Source: Candidozyma auris
Taxonomy: Eukaryota > Ascomycota > Pichiomycetes > Serinales > Metschnikowiaceae
NCBI RefSeq assembly: GCF_003013715.1
Contig: NC_072815.1
Span: 1,178,001 to 1,242,000, forward strand
Direction of reading: 5' to 3'
DNA: 64,000 nt
Under the pieces are notes generated by a model. It was not told the DNA's origin. It saw nothing but the letters and a program-made list of their open reading frames with translations, and searched no databases. Every line of letters starts with the position of its first letter. Position 1 is the stretch's first letter. A program made the position numbers and the translations under genes. Of the stretch, positions 31,111 to 41,455 are shown one piece after another.

Positions 31111-31575
31111 ATGCCAATTGATCCAGAGAAGTTAGCCAAGTTGCAAAAGTCCAACCCAAAGAAGGTTGGTGGTGCCAGAGTTAAGGCCAAGAAGGTGGTG
31201 AAGGAAGTTGACGACGTCAAGCTCGTTGAGGCGTTGGGCAAAATGAAGGCCACCAAAGTGGAAGGCGTCGAGGAGGCCAACTTCTTCAAAGACAATGGCA
31301 AAGTGTTGCATTTCAACAGAGTCGGTGTCCAGGCCGCTTCCCAGTCCAACACTTTTGCTTTCACCGGTTACCCACAGGAAAAGGACATCACCCAGTTGAT
31401 CCCAGGCATCTTGCCTCAGTTGGGTTCTGAGAACTTGGAGGCCTTGAGACAGTTGGCCGCTCAGCTCCAGGCCGGCAAGGCTCCCGAGGAGTTGAATGCC
31501 GGCGCTGGCGCCCAGGGTGCCGACGAGGACATTCCAGACTTGGTGCAGGGGGAGAAGTTTGATGATGTCGAGTAA
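31111..31575 (+). CDS. EGD1: Nascent polypeptide-associated complex subunit beta
   Basis: A 154-aa protein with ATG at 31111. NAC beta (Egd1/Btf3) dimerises with NAC alpha and binds at the ribosomal tunnel exit, shielding nascent chains. The N-terminal basic ribosome-binding stretch (KKVGGARVKAKKVVK, within 17-31), the NAC domain (about 35-100) with NRVGVQAASQSNTFAF, and the acidic C-terminal tail are all present. The length is typical. Codon bias is high. It lies tail to tail with ADE4, 214 bp apart. Confidence 0.96.
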   Translation: MPIDPEKLAKLQKSNPKKVGGARVKAKKVVKEVDDVKLVEALGKMKATKVEGVEEANFFKDNGKVLHFNRVGVQAASQSNTFAFTGYPQEKDITQLIPGILPQLGSENLEALRQLAAQLQAGKAPEELNAGAGAQGADEDIPDLVQGEKFDDVE

Positions 31576-31789
31576 GACACATACCGCATACAGGGAAAAT
31601 GTATATACGATTCACCACTAGAGCGCTGCCGGCGCCATTTAGCGTAGCATAATCCACAAGTGGCAGTCAGGAGGATGTAGAGGTGCCGAAGCACAGTGGG
31701 CACCCTGTGAAGAGGTGCTTTCAAACGACTTCCAATGTCCCTATATTCTATTTAGTACAACTTTTGTCATAGTCTATAACTCTGTTCCC

Positions 31790-33393
31790 TCATGGGTGAT
31801 GGTCTCCGGCATTGTGGATGGAAATATCTACCTCGGCTTTCACGTCCACAAGGTCCAGGGCGTCTATACAAGCATCCACGCTCAAGCCCTTCTTGACTTC
31901 CTTCAACCTTTGATTTTGAGCTCTGATCTTCTCCAACTCTTGGATGTAATTGTCCTCAGGGCCAGTGATGTACTGGCCAGTGAATACACCGACCTCAAAC
32001 GTCAGAGTCTTTTCGCTTGAACAGCAGTCGATCAAGTCTTGCAAATCCTGATAGAAGACTTTATCGGCGCCAATAACCTCGGCAATCTCATCTTCCGTTC
32101 TGTCGAACCCAACAAGAGCCTTGGTGTCGGCCAAGTCGATACCATAAATATGGTTGAAACGGATAGGTGGAGCACAAGATGCAATCATGACCGTCTTGGC
32201 GCCGGCTTCACGGGCCATCTGGACAATCTCTTTAGAAGTAGTACCCCGGACGATAGAGTCATCCACAAGCAACACGTTGCGGCCCTTAAACTCAGACTCC
32301 ATGGCGTTCAACTTTCTTCTTACACTCAGACGTCTTTCTTGCTGGTTAGGCATAATGAAAGTACGTCCAATGTATCTGTTCTTCACAAAACCCTCTCTGT
32401 ATGGAACGTTCAAGGAAACGGCACACTGCAAAGCAGACGTACGGGAAGTGTCTGGGACGGGGATCACCACATCGATCTCGCCCAAAACATCGTGGTTGGG
32501 GAAGCTTTTGCGAATCTTGGTGGCCAAACGGTTACCCATCTCGATTCTCGATCTGTAGACGGATACGCCGTCCAACACAGAGTCGGGTCTGGCGAAATAG
32601 ACGTACTCAAAGATATCTGGGGAGAACACCTTAGGCTCCACCACCTGTCTGAACTCAGGCTTGTTGTTGGCGTCAGGAGCTTTTGGAATGATGACAGCCT
32701 CACCTGGGTTGATGTCTCTAAAAACATTGTATCCGTGCGCTTTCAACACCACCGACTCTGACGCAAGCATATAGTCGACCAGACCGTCCTCGTTGGTTCT
32801 TTCACCAAACAAAAGTGGACGGATCCCGTTAGGGTCACGGAAACCAATCACACCGTAGCCAGCAAGCATGGCCACACACGAGTAGGCACCTCTAATAGTG
32901 GACATGGTCAGGGTCAAGGCAGCGAAAAGGTCCTGGTTGTTGACTCTGCTCTTGTTGGACTTATCCAACTCAGAGGCGAAGATGTTGAGCAAAAGCTCCG
33001 AGTCCGAGTCCGTGTTGATGTGCCTGTGGACGGTTTCGTCCAAGTACTTGCGCAACTCAGAGAGTTGACCAAGTTACCGTTGTGGGACATCACTATCCCA
33101 TATGGCGAGTTCACGTAGAACGGCTGGGCCTCCGACCCAGCACTCGACCCGGCAGTAGGGTACCTCAAGTGGGTGATGCCCATGTTGCCGACCAAGTTCA
33201 TCATCCGCAGCTGGGTAAACACATCACGGGCCATCCCGTTGCCCTTGCACTGGTAGAATCTGCCTCTGGCGCCACAGGTAACAATTCCAGCAGCGTCCTG
33301 ACCCCTATGCTGTAAGAACATGGCGCCTTCAAAGAGCTCTGGCGCCACGTTGTTCTTCTGGTTGGCAAGCACCACGGCCAAGATCCCACACAT
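31790..33393 (-). CDS. ADE4: Amidophosphoribosyltransferase (purine synthesis step 1), one-base frameshift
   Basis: The enzyme converts PRPP and glutamine to phosphoribosylamine. The N-terminal glutaminase starts MCGILAV (ATG 33391-33393), exposing the catalytic Cys2 after Met removal, with HRGQDAAGI and the SHNGNLVN loop. The frame then breaks: after codon AAC TCT (about 33066) the conserved sequence ELRKYLDE is in another frame, one nucleotide short within a CT-rich run (33059-33066). The second part holds the PRPP loop [16 protein letters not shown] and runs to the stop at 31790. Restoring one base gives about 534 aa, normal for the family. Either the sequence has an error or the strain is a purine auxotroph. 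Confidence 0.93.
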
Positions 33394-33469
33394 GACGAAG
33401 GTGTTAGGTGATGAAGTTGAGTTGGAGGTGGAAGTGGTGAAGATAGAGGTGAGATGAGCTGCGCGGTCA

Positions 33470-33475
33470 GAGTCA
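33470..33475 (-). promoter_or_regulatory. TGACTC element upstream of ADE4
   Basis: TGACTC on the minus strand, 77 bp upstream of the ADE4 ATG. This is the core recognised by Bas1 and Gcn4 at yeast purine genes. A full Gcn4-type TGAGTCA is farther upstream at 33870-33876. Regulation is inferred. Confidence 0.5.
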
Positions 33476-34944
33476 GAAAAAAATCGCTGGTGGGGAAGAA
33501 GCGGTGACTGAGGTGTTGGCTACAGAAGGTACGAGAAGGTAAATTTGAGATTCTTTGATGGTGGATATGCTTGAATTGGGCTTGACTTTATGAGTTTCAT
33601 GCTTTAGTCACTCTAGGGGTGATTTTGGTTGTTTTGCAGCTGTACATGGCTACTCAATACACCGCGATAATATTAAGACGTATGAAAGTAGAAGCGGTGA
33701 TTTTCAGATCGCGATACTCTTACACGCTTTGCCACTGTTTGTAAGTATCTTCGGCGCTGTTTCACTATCATACGTCTTAGGTTTCTTGTTCTCTTTCTCA
33801 TTCATGTGTTCAGTTTTGGCTGGCCAAATCTTGCTGAGAAATGACGCTGATTAAGTGGACATGAAATGGTGAGTCAGCGTTGGTGTTACTTCAGAAATGA
33901 GCTCTCGTTCTCATGACGTATTGCTTCAAATTTTACCAGTCTGATTGTTGGACTCCACTATTACTCGTACTGCTGCATCCTTTTGTTGTAGAGCTATTTA
34001 TGTTCATGAGTTTGCAACTTTTCGCAACCATTTCTTTTTCAGTGAACGTTACATTGAACTACAAAAATCACGAAAATCTGTAAATCTCATTGATGCTGCT
34101 CTAGACTTTCATATTATGAATTATAAGCACAACTTCTATAAGCTTGCATCTTTTGATTTCTGCTGTTCAACCAATATTAATGGAAGCATCTCTCTTATTT
34201 GAACTGATACCTTTGATTTTGTTGATCCCTGGCTAGCTAAACTCAAGATGACTTCAAGCAATTAGAACAACTTTGACAGTTTAGTTATCCCTATTTATTC
34301 AAAGGCATCACTGTAGCATGCTTTAAACCAAGCGAGCTCATTTTGGTATTCAGTCTACACCAACGTGGGTAAAATATATAATAAAACAAAACTATGAAAT
34401 GAAGAACACCATAGAAATACAAGAATGATGAGGCAAATAAACGGGAAAATTAATCTATAACTGGAGCATGCGTTCCCAAACAGCCTAAAGCTTTATTCGT
34501 AACTCGTAAGTATGCACAGGATTTGTAAATGAATTTCTAATATTGGGGGTGTAGGTGACATTGTAAAATAATCGGCTTTGCTTCCAGCGAACACTGCACT
34601 GGAAGATGCGTGATTCTTGACATGTGTGCTTAAGAAGAAAATGCTATCCCGTGGACTATCGATTTGTTCACTTGTTCAAAGCGTGTTTGGCAGTCTCCAG
34701 ATGGCAAGCTGTCTGCTTGCAAATATCGAACAATTCTTTTTTTTATTTTTTTTTTTTTTTTTATTTTTTTTTTTTAAAAAGAAAATTTTTTTTTTATATG
34801 TTTTTCTGATTTCTTGACAATTGATAGTTAAGTGTTCCCCTTGAAGGGGATCTCACTGCTTCAACTAGCGTGTTACAAATTCAAGGGCCCAATCCGTGTG
34901 TCCTTTACATCATATAGCGCAAAGAGCTTCGTGGGCTAGCTCCG
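33476..34944. other. 1.5 kb region between ADE4 and DHH1
   Basis: No gene recognised. Contents are the ADE4 upstream region with TGAGTCA (33870-33876), a TTTCGCAACCATTT variant (34020-34033), and a long T-rich tract (about 34735-34798) before the DHH1 3' end. The 85-codon plus-strand frame at 33945 has no family resemblance. Confidence 0.45.
34735..34798. repeat. Poly(T)-rich low-complexity tract
   Basis: About 60 bp made almost only of T with a few A interruptions and an A5 block. It is prone to length error in sequencing. Confidence 0.8.
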
Positions 34945-36585
34945 TCATTTTTGCTGAGCTGTCCCATTGAACTGTGGTGGGTGACCATTGAATTGCGGTG
35001 GACTTTGCATATGGCCGGGGTAACCATATTGCGGGGGGATACCATACTGTGGGTACTGAGGCATTCCGTGAGGAAACTGACCACCCTGTGGACCTGGCAT
35101 TTGCCCTGGGAATTGAAGGTGTGGGGGCTGCTGCGATTGTTGAGGCTGTTGTGGCTGCTGTGGTTGTTGCAGCTGTGAAGCATTCTGTATGGGGTATTGC
35201 AGATGTTGCGATTGTTGAGGGACTTGCGGGAGTGGAACTTGATGAGGTGCTCCCTGAGGAGGAACATTTTGAGGTGGCATCAGCGGTTGGCCCTGGTATT
35301 CGTAGCCATTCCTGGCGTTGTCCTTTGTCTTAGGTAACTGATCGAGCTTGAAAGGCTTTGGAATAGTCTCCTCGTCCTCGTTGACGTATAGGGACTTGTC
35401 GATTTGAGCAGGAATAGGCTTGATCTCGGTACCCAATTCCTGTTCAATCTTATACAAATTGTATCTATCGTTCCAAGACATCAAATTGATGGCCAAACCT
35501 AGGTGACCAAATCTACCGGAACGACCAATTCTATGCAAATAGGTTTCTGCAGTCTTTGGGAAATCAAAATTGATGACAACGTTCACAGCTTGAACGTCGA
35601 TACCTCTGGTCAACAAGTCAGAGCAGACCAAGTTACGGACTTTGCCTTGTCTAAATTCGTGAAACACCTTGTTTCTGGCCAGCTGGGGCATTTTTGCATG
35701 GGAGTAGTAACACGAGTAGCCCAATTCGGTGATTTTCTTGGCCAACAATTCGACTCTGTTGGTGGAGTTACAGAAAATGATAGACTGGTTGATTTGCAAT
35801 TTGCTGAAAAGAGTGTTGAGGCAGTGCAATTTCTGCTTTTCTTCAACGAAAGCGTAGAATTGAGAGATACCTCTCAACGTCAACTCATCCATCAAGTTGA
35901 TCTCATAAGGCTTGGTCAAGTGTTTGTCCATAAACGACTTGACGGCATAGGGAAAAGTGGCGGAGAACAAAAGGGACTGTCTGCCCTTGGGAAAGAAGGA
36001 AAGAATCTGTTCAATGACGTTTCTGAACTCTCTCAGCAACATCTTGTCTGCCTCATCCATGACAAAAAGTGGACACTCGCCCAAGTTGGCAATATCTCTG
36101 GAAACCAAGTCCAACACACGGCCAGGGGTACCCACAAGTACATGCACGGGCTCGTTCAATCTCAAAATGTCATCTTGCAAGTTGGTACCACCCGTGGTGA
36201 CCATGCACTGAATAGCTAAATGTTTGCCCAACGTTCTGACCACCTGGGATGTCTGCAACGCCAACTCTCTTGTGGGCACGAGGATCAACGCTTGAATTTT
36301 ATTGAGTTTAGGCTTCACCTGTTGCAACGCTGGAATGACGAACGATGCTGTTTTGCCTGTTCCGTTCTTAGCTCTTGCCAAAATGTCTCTTCCGGCAAGC
36401 GCCATGGGGATTGATTCTTCTTGGATGGGAGACGGTTTCTCAAACCCGGCCTCGAAAATGCCCATCAACAATTCTCTTTTCAAGTTGAAGTCTTCAAACG
36501 TTTTTCCATTGGTTGTTAGGACATCTTCTGTCTGCGGCCTTGTGTCTTTGGCTGGCATGTTTAGCGAGGATTTCCAGTCTGACAT
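34945..36585 (-). CDS. DHH1: DEAD-box helicase Dhh1 (mRNA decapping activator, DDX6 family)
   Basis: A 546-aa protein. Dhh1 represses translation and promotes decapping in P-bodies with Pat1 and Dcp1/2. The core (about 29-400) holds the Q motif [10 protein letters not shown] (51-60), motif I AKNGTGKT (72-79), PTREL (104-108), DEAD (177-180), SAT in LLFSATFP and [10 protein letters not shown]. Codon 184, in the invariant DEADKMLSR context, is CTG; this gives the expected serine only if CUG encodes Ser. The C-terminal tail (about 440-546) is Pro/Gln-rich with poly-PQQ repeats, as in other yeast Dhh1. The ATG at 36583-36585 fits the conserved N-terminus. Confidence 0.96.
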   Translation of the reverse strand: MSDWKSSLNMPAKDTRPQTEDVLTTNGKTFEDFNLKRELLMGIFEAGFEKPSPIQEESIPMALAGRDILARAKNGTGKTASFVIPALQQVKPKLNKIQALILVPTRELALQTSQVVRTLGKHLAIQCMVTTGGTNLQDDILRLNEPVHVLVGTPGRVLDLVSRDIANLGECPLFVMDEADKMLLREFRNVIEQILSFFPKGRQSLLFSATFPYAVKSFMDKHLTKPYEINLMDELTLRGISQFYAFVEEKQKLHCLNTLFSKLQINQSIIFCNSTNRVELLAKKITELGYSCYYSHAKMPQLARNKVFHEFRQGKVRNLVCSDLLTRGIDVQAVNVVINFDFPKTAETYLHRIGRSGRFGHLGLAINLMSWNDRYNLYKIEQELGTEIKPIPAQIDKSLYVNEDEETIPKPFKLDQLPKTKDNARNGYEYQGQPLMPPQNVPPQGAPHQVPLPQVPQQSQHLQYPIQNASQLQQPQQPQQPQQSQQPPHLQFPGQMPGPQGGQFPHGMPQYPQYGIPPQYGYPGHMQSPPQFNGHPPQFNGTAQQK

Positions 36586-37557
36586 GGTAAAATTTGTGGG
36601 TGTATGTGTAAGTAGTTAAGGTGAATAAAGTATGTAGTTAACGGTGTCAAATCTTTTACCGGGTGTCGTTGAACTAGGGTTTTGGTAGGGGCACGTCGAA
36701 AGCGTGAAGAGGGGACAAAACTTAACTTGGGACCTGGGTGATGAAAGAGAACGCAAATGTATGATATATGGCTTTTCAAATAATCCTAAAGTGGCGAGAT
36801 GTCGTTCATTTGATATTTTTTGTAGGAGAATTGCCCTTATTGTTTGACCTCGATAGAGCATTATCAATGCTTCCTACATGGCCGCGAAAAGTCGTACAGG
36901 GACCCTCCGGAAAGTATGCTTTATGAAATTGAGCATAGAGGAAGTCTTCAAGAGTCAGTCCACCTAGTATTCAGATCCCTATATTTCCATCTCGTTTGAA
37001 GTCCTCTTGGGGTCTCATCAGGCATCTGTGGATATAAATTTGGGTCGTGGGTAACAAAAATTGTGCTCACACTAAGGTCAGAGTTGTGTAAAATGTGCAT
37101 CAATCAGATATAAAGAGCTCCAACTTTGGAGAGCTCGAACGGTGAGGGTGCAAGCAGAGAATTGAGGTTCAAATTTCGTCACTGAGAAAACCCTTCAACC
37201 TGTAATGATGTGTATGAAGTGGAAATTCATGCTCTCAGATTGAGAGCTGGGGCATTCTTGTAGGTGTCTGTCCCTTGCAACGCTCAGTAATCCCTCTTTA
37301 ACCGTCTTTCAATCAAGAATTGGTAGCACAAGCATACATCACCGAAAGAGACTCTCCCGATGAAACCTGTAGTAGTAATGTGATCATCGCGTCTAGCCTC
37401 GTCCAGCTGCTAGATTCCCAACTTAAGAGTCTGATCTTTCAAAACCTTCTACCCAGTAACGGTACCTCGCTATGAAACAACTTCTTAAGTGGCAGCCTAG
37501 GTGCATTTGCTATTGCTCGTCTGTGTCTTCCAAAATAACTTATCCTTTCCTCACCCA
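36586..37557. other. DHH1 upstream region
   Basis: No gene seen in 970 bp. A TTTTCGCGGCCAT variant of the recurrent element is on the minus strand at 36878-36890, about 290 bp upstream of DHH1. A near B-box sequence at 37166 is not part of a foldable tRNA. Confidence 0.45.
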
Positions 37558-37809
37558 CTAAGCTTGCCGTGTTCCCGGCCTCACAATGAAGTCGCTAACT
37601 TTCTTCTCCACGCCAGCTTCGTCCATCTTCTTCTGCATGAGCTTCAAAATCTTCTCCTCGTCTGTTCTCACCACCAACTGTTTTCTGGCCAATTCCTCAG
37701 GGTTCAAGTTGAGTGGGTACACACACAGCTCGTTGGGACACACCAAAAGCGCCACTGGAGGCAGAAGCAAGTTCTGACGTAACGAACTGCAGCACAATGG
37801 GCAGATCAT
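37558..37809 (-). CDS. Small zinc-ribbon-like protein of unknown function
   Basis: An 83-aa product starting MICPLC (ATG 37807-37809). Two Cys pairs (C3-x2-C6/C7 and C24...C29 in the CPNE-C-VYPLN segment) about 20 residues apart look like a small zinc ribbon. A helical, Lys/Glu-rich C-terminal half follows. Two CTG codons lie in the N-terminal half (one in the CPNE segment), so the true residues there are Ser if CUG is Ser. I do not recognise the family. It is divergent from EFL1 with 161 bp between the starts. The TTTGCAACCA variant at 37859-37868 lies in that shared promoter. Confidence 0.6.
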   Translation of the reverse strand: MICPLCCSSLRQNLLLPPVALLVCPNELCVYPLNLNPEELARKQLVVRTDEEKILKLMQKKMDEAGVEKKVSDFIVRPGTRQA

Positions 37810-37970
37810 TTAGGAACTTTTTTCTGGGTAAATGTAGAAGAAGAAGCGTGGAGGTAGATTTGCAACCAGATGAGCATCGCGCGATTTGCACTATAATGTG
37901 CGTTGTGTAGGTACCACCTTCTGTAGCGAATATCTACACCTCCAATTAATACCACCAATTCACACTCGCC

Positions 37971-40900
37971 ATGAAGTTATCGCCAGAAAAGGTGCGAGAG
38001 CTTCAGGCCTCGACGGCCAATGTGAGGAACATCTGCATCTTGGCCCATGTGGACCACGGCAAAACCTCTCTCAGTGATAGTCTCCTAGCAACCAACGGGA
38101 TTATCTCGCAAAGAATGGCAGGAAAAGTGCGCTATTTGGACTCAAGAGAAGACGAGCAGCTTCGAGGCATCACAATGGAGCTGCTGGCGATTTCTTTATA
38201 CTTTAAAGTGATGCGCAAGAAAGAAGGAAGCGACGAAGCGGACGTGAAGGAGCACTTGATCAACTTGATCGATTCACCTGGCCACATTGACTTTTCCCTG
38301 GAAGTCTCCACTGCTTCTCGTTTGTGCGACGGTGCCGTGGTGCTAGTTGATGTGGTGGAGGGCGTCTGTTCGCAAACTGTCAATGTACTAAGGCAGTGCT
38401 GGGTGGATCGGTTGAAACCACTTTTGGTGATCAACAAGATTGATAGGTTGGTCACTGAATGGCGCTTTCTGCCCTTGGAGGCGTACCAGCATATTCTGCG
38501 TATTGTAGAGCAAGTGAACTCGGTGATCGGCTCCTTCTACGCTGGCGACAGAATGGAGGACGATATGAAATGGAGAGAAGCCGGGGCTATGGGCGAGTAC
38601 GTGGAGAAATCGGATCTGGATCTTTACTTCTCGCCAGAAAACAACAACGTTATTTTTGCCTCAGCTATTGACGGTTGGGCGTTCTCCATCAACACTTTTG
38701 CTCGCATATATCTGGCCAAATTAGGCTTTTCCCACGCTGCATTGTCCAAGACACTCTGGGGCGATTTCTACTTGGATATGAAGAATAAAAAGATCATTCC
38801 CGGGTCAAAGTTGAAGCCCTCGCAGTCGTCGCTCAAACCTTTGTTTGTCTCGCTTGTGTTGGAACAGATCTGGAATATTTACGATGCATGTTACTTGAAC
38901 AGGGACGACGAGAAACTCGAAAAAATCACTTCGAAATTGGGCTCCAAACTCTCCCCTCGTGACTTGCGGTCTACAGATCACAAGGCGTTGTTGAACCTAA
39001 TTATGTCCCAGTGGATCCCCTTGAGCCACGCTATACTAGGTGCTGTCATTGAGTATTTGCCCAATCCTACTCAAGCTCAAAGCGAACGAATCGAGAAGAT
39101 ATTGAATGAATACGTGTATAGTGCGCTTCCTGAAACTCCACATGAGGAATTGTTGGACTCTTCATTCAAGAAATCGTTGGAAACCTGTGACTCCTCCAAC
39201 CCAGATTCTCACACTTTAGCGTACATTTCGAAGATGCTCTCAATTCCAAATGCTGAGCTCCCTAAAGAAGCAACGATCGGACCTAGCGCTGAGGAGCTCC
39301 AAGAGAGAAGTCGAAAGGCTCGTGAAAATGCAAAGAAGGCTTCAGAAGCCGCCGCTGCGTTGGCAGATGCTCGTTTGGAGCAAGAAGGTGATGGTGAAAT
39401 CTACTTGGAAACAAAACCAGATCAGTTCCAGTGGGAGTTCGAAGAAGATCCAGACGAAGAAGAGGAAAATGAAGTTGAAAAAGAGACCTTGGTTGCATTT
39501 ACCCGTGTTTACTCAGGAGCTTTGTCTCGTGGCCAGCGAGTCTGTGTTGTTGGACCCAAGTACGATCCATCATTAGGAAAAAATCATCCAACCAACATTG
39601 AGCAGCTTCATGAAGACATAGAGCTTCAAGATTTGCTTTTAATTATGGGCCGTGAGTTTGTGCGAGTGGATACTGTTCCCGCTGGAAATATTGTGGGTAT
39701 TGTTGGTTTGGGCGATTTGGTTCTTAAAAACGCAACCATCATGTGTGAGGTGCCTGAGGACAAGCCGTACTTGAACTTTGCCTCCACCACCACGTTGATT
39801 CACAACAAGCCTATTATGAGGGTGGCGATTGAACCTGATAATCTCCTTAAGCTACACAAGCTAGAGAAAGGTTTGGATTTGCTCACCAAAGCTGACCCCG
39901 TTTTAGAGTGGTACATTGACGATGACTCCGGTGAACTCATTGTTTGTGTTGCCGGTGAGTTACATTTGGAGAGATGTCTCAAGGACCTCGAGACCCGTTT
40001 TGCCCCAGGCTGCGAGGTGGTGGTAAAGGAGCCAGTGATACCGTTCAGGGAGGGATTGAACGTGGATGCCAAACCCACAATCACAAAGGAGGACCTAGAA
40101 GAAGGGGATGGTGAGGAGGAAGAGGTTGACGAAAACGAGGTGGATTTGCAGATTGATGTTTTTCCCTTGCCTGACAACATTACGAGCTTTCTTATCAAGC
40201 ATGAGCACGAGATCAAGGATTTGGTCAACTCCAAGTTCACAAGTTCTACTGAGGAGTTTGAGGTTAAGGTTACTCCTTTCCATGATAAACTTATCGAAGT
40301 CATCGAAGACGTGGGGCTCCATCGTGAAGTGCTCGACATCTTTGACTCAGCCACCGTCTTCGTGAACCACATCATTAACTTTGGGCCAAAAAGAGTTGGG
40401 CCGAACATCTTCGTGGAAGCCCCAAGCAACGGCCAACAGTTCCGGAGGGCCTTAGTGACAGAGAAGGAGGATGCCACGAGATTCAAGTTTGAGTCCAACG
40501 TTTTAGCGGGCTTCCAGTTGGCAATGCACGAAGGTCCTCTTTGCTCTGAGCCAGTGCAAGGTACCATTGTTGTTCTTCAGAGATCATTTAGACCAGAAAC
40601 AGAAGAGGTCTTGCTTAACTTGAGCGGACGAATCTTGAAGCAGACGAAGCAGCTCATCCACAAGGGATTCCTACTTAATGCTCCACGTCTTTTCCTCGCA
40701 ATGTACACATGTGAGATCCAAGCTTCACCCGAGGTACTAGGAAAAGTGTACGTTGTCATTCAAAAGAGAGGTGGTTCGATCATCTCTGAGGAAATGAAAG
40801 AAGGTACCCCATTCTTCACCGTCAATGCGAGGATTCCCGTGGTTGAAGCATTTGGGTTCAGTGAGGAGATTAGAAAAAGGACGTCAGGTGCTGCCAGTCC

Positions 40901-41111
40901 GCAGCTTGTGTTTGACGGCTACGACATGCTCGATATAGATCCTTTCTGGGTGCCCCACACCGAAGAGGAGCTCGAGGAGCTCGGCACATTTGCCGAGAGA
41001 GAGAATGTGGCAAGGCGCTACATGAACACCATCAGAAGAAGAAAGGGTCTCTTCGTTGACGAAAAGGTTGTGCAGAACGCAGAAAAGCAAAGAACCCTCA
41101 AAAAGGACTAA
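37971..41111 (+). CDS. EFL1: EF-2-like GTPase Efl1/Ria1 (60S subunit maturation)
   Basis: A 1046-aa protein. With Sdo1/SBDS, this cytoplasmic GTPase releases the anti-association factor Tif6 from pre-60S subunits. G motifs visible are G1 AHVDHGKT (25-32), G2 region RGITME (65-70), G3 DSPGH (101-105) and G4 NKID (155-158). An acidic insertion (about 430-510) of the kind that separates Efl1 from EF-2 follows, then EF-2 domains III-V. Codons 71-72 are CTG CTG where the family has Ser-Ser (ITMESSAISL), and codon 167 is CTG where F-S-P is expected, supporting CUG-Ser decoding. It lacks the EF-2 diphthamide loop, as expected. Confidence 0.95.
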   Translation: MKLSPEKVRELQASTANVRNICILAHVDHGKTSLSDSLLATNGIISQRMAGKVRYLDSREDEQLRGITMELLAISLYFKVMRKKEGSDEADVKEHLINLIDSPGHIDFSLEVSTASRLCDGAVVLVDVVEGVCSQTVNVLRQCWVDRLKPLLVINKIDRLVTEWRFLPLEAYQHILRIVEQVNSVIGSFYAGDRMEDDMKWREAGAMGEYVEKSDLDLYFSPENNNVIFASAIDGWAFSINTFARIYLAKLGFSHAALSKTLWGDFYLDMKNKKIIPGSKLKPSQSSLKPLFVSLVLEQIWNIYDACYLNRDDEKLEKITSKLGSKLSPRDLRSTDHKALLNLIMSQWIPLSHAILGAVIEYLPNPTQAQSERIEKILNEYVYSALPETPHEELLDSSFKKSLETCDSSNPDSHTLAYISKMLSIPNAELPKEATIGPSAEELQERSRKARENAKKASEAAAALADARLEQEGDGEIYLETKPDQFQWEFEEDPDEEEENEVEKETLVAFTRVYSGALSRGQRVCVVGPKYDPSLGKNHPTNIEQLHEDIELQDLLLIMGREFVRVDTVPAGNIVGIVGLGDLVLKNATIMCEVPEDKPYLNFASTTTLIHNKPIMRVAIEPDNLLKLHKLEKGLDLLTKADPVLEWYIDDDSGELIVCVAGELHLERCLKDLETRFAPGCEVVVKEPVIPFREGLNVDAKPTITKEDLEEGDGEEEEVDENEVDLQIDVFPLPDNITSFLIKHEHEIKDLVNSKFTSSTEEFEVKVTPFHDKLIEVIEDVGLHREVLDIFDSATVFVNHIINFGPKRVGPNIFVEAPSNGQQFRRALVTEKEDATRFKFESNVLAGFQLAMHEGPLCSEPVQGTIVVLQRSFRPETEEVLLNLSGRILKQTKQLIHKGFLLNAPRLFLAMYTCEIQASPEVLGKVYVVIQKRGGSIISEEMKEGTPFFTVNARIPVVEAFGFSEEIRKRTSGAASPQLVFDGYDMLDIDPFWVPHTEEELEELGTFAERENVARRYMNTIRRRKGLFVDEKVVQNAEKQRTLKKD

Positions 41112-41455
41112 GCAGATTGCGGAGGTTTAACAACTGGTCATTGGCTCCAGAATAGATCTTTTCTCACTTGATCTGCTTCCATGACAGTTCCATGGTCTTC
41201 CATCATTGGATGTACCTTCCCCATGCTGACTCTTCTCGCAAGTTGATTCTTCACGCGAGCATAGAACCAGTGAATCCCGTTGAAACATTTAAATAGCATA
41301 GAGTATCCAAACCCCCGAAGCTCCACTCCTCTCTCTCACCTACATTGGTTGCAAAATCAGCGTAGGGACGAATTCGCACTGTATCTAAAAGTCAAAAAAA
41401 CCTACCCAAAGATCCAGTACCATCGATTCCTACGACCATTCCTACAACCCAGATC

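Noticed and set aside
37120..37190. tRNA-like GGTTCAAAT sequence
   Set aside because: No A box and no cloverleaf could be drawn around it. The same applies to GATTTGAAC near 5514.
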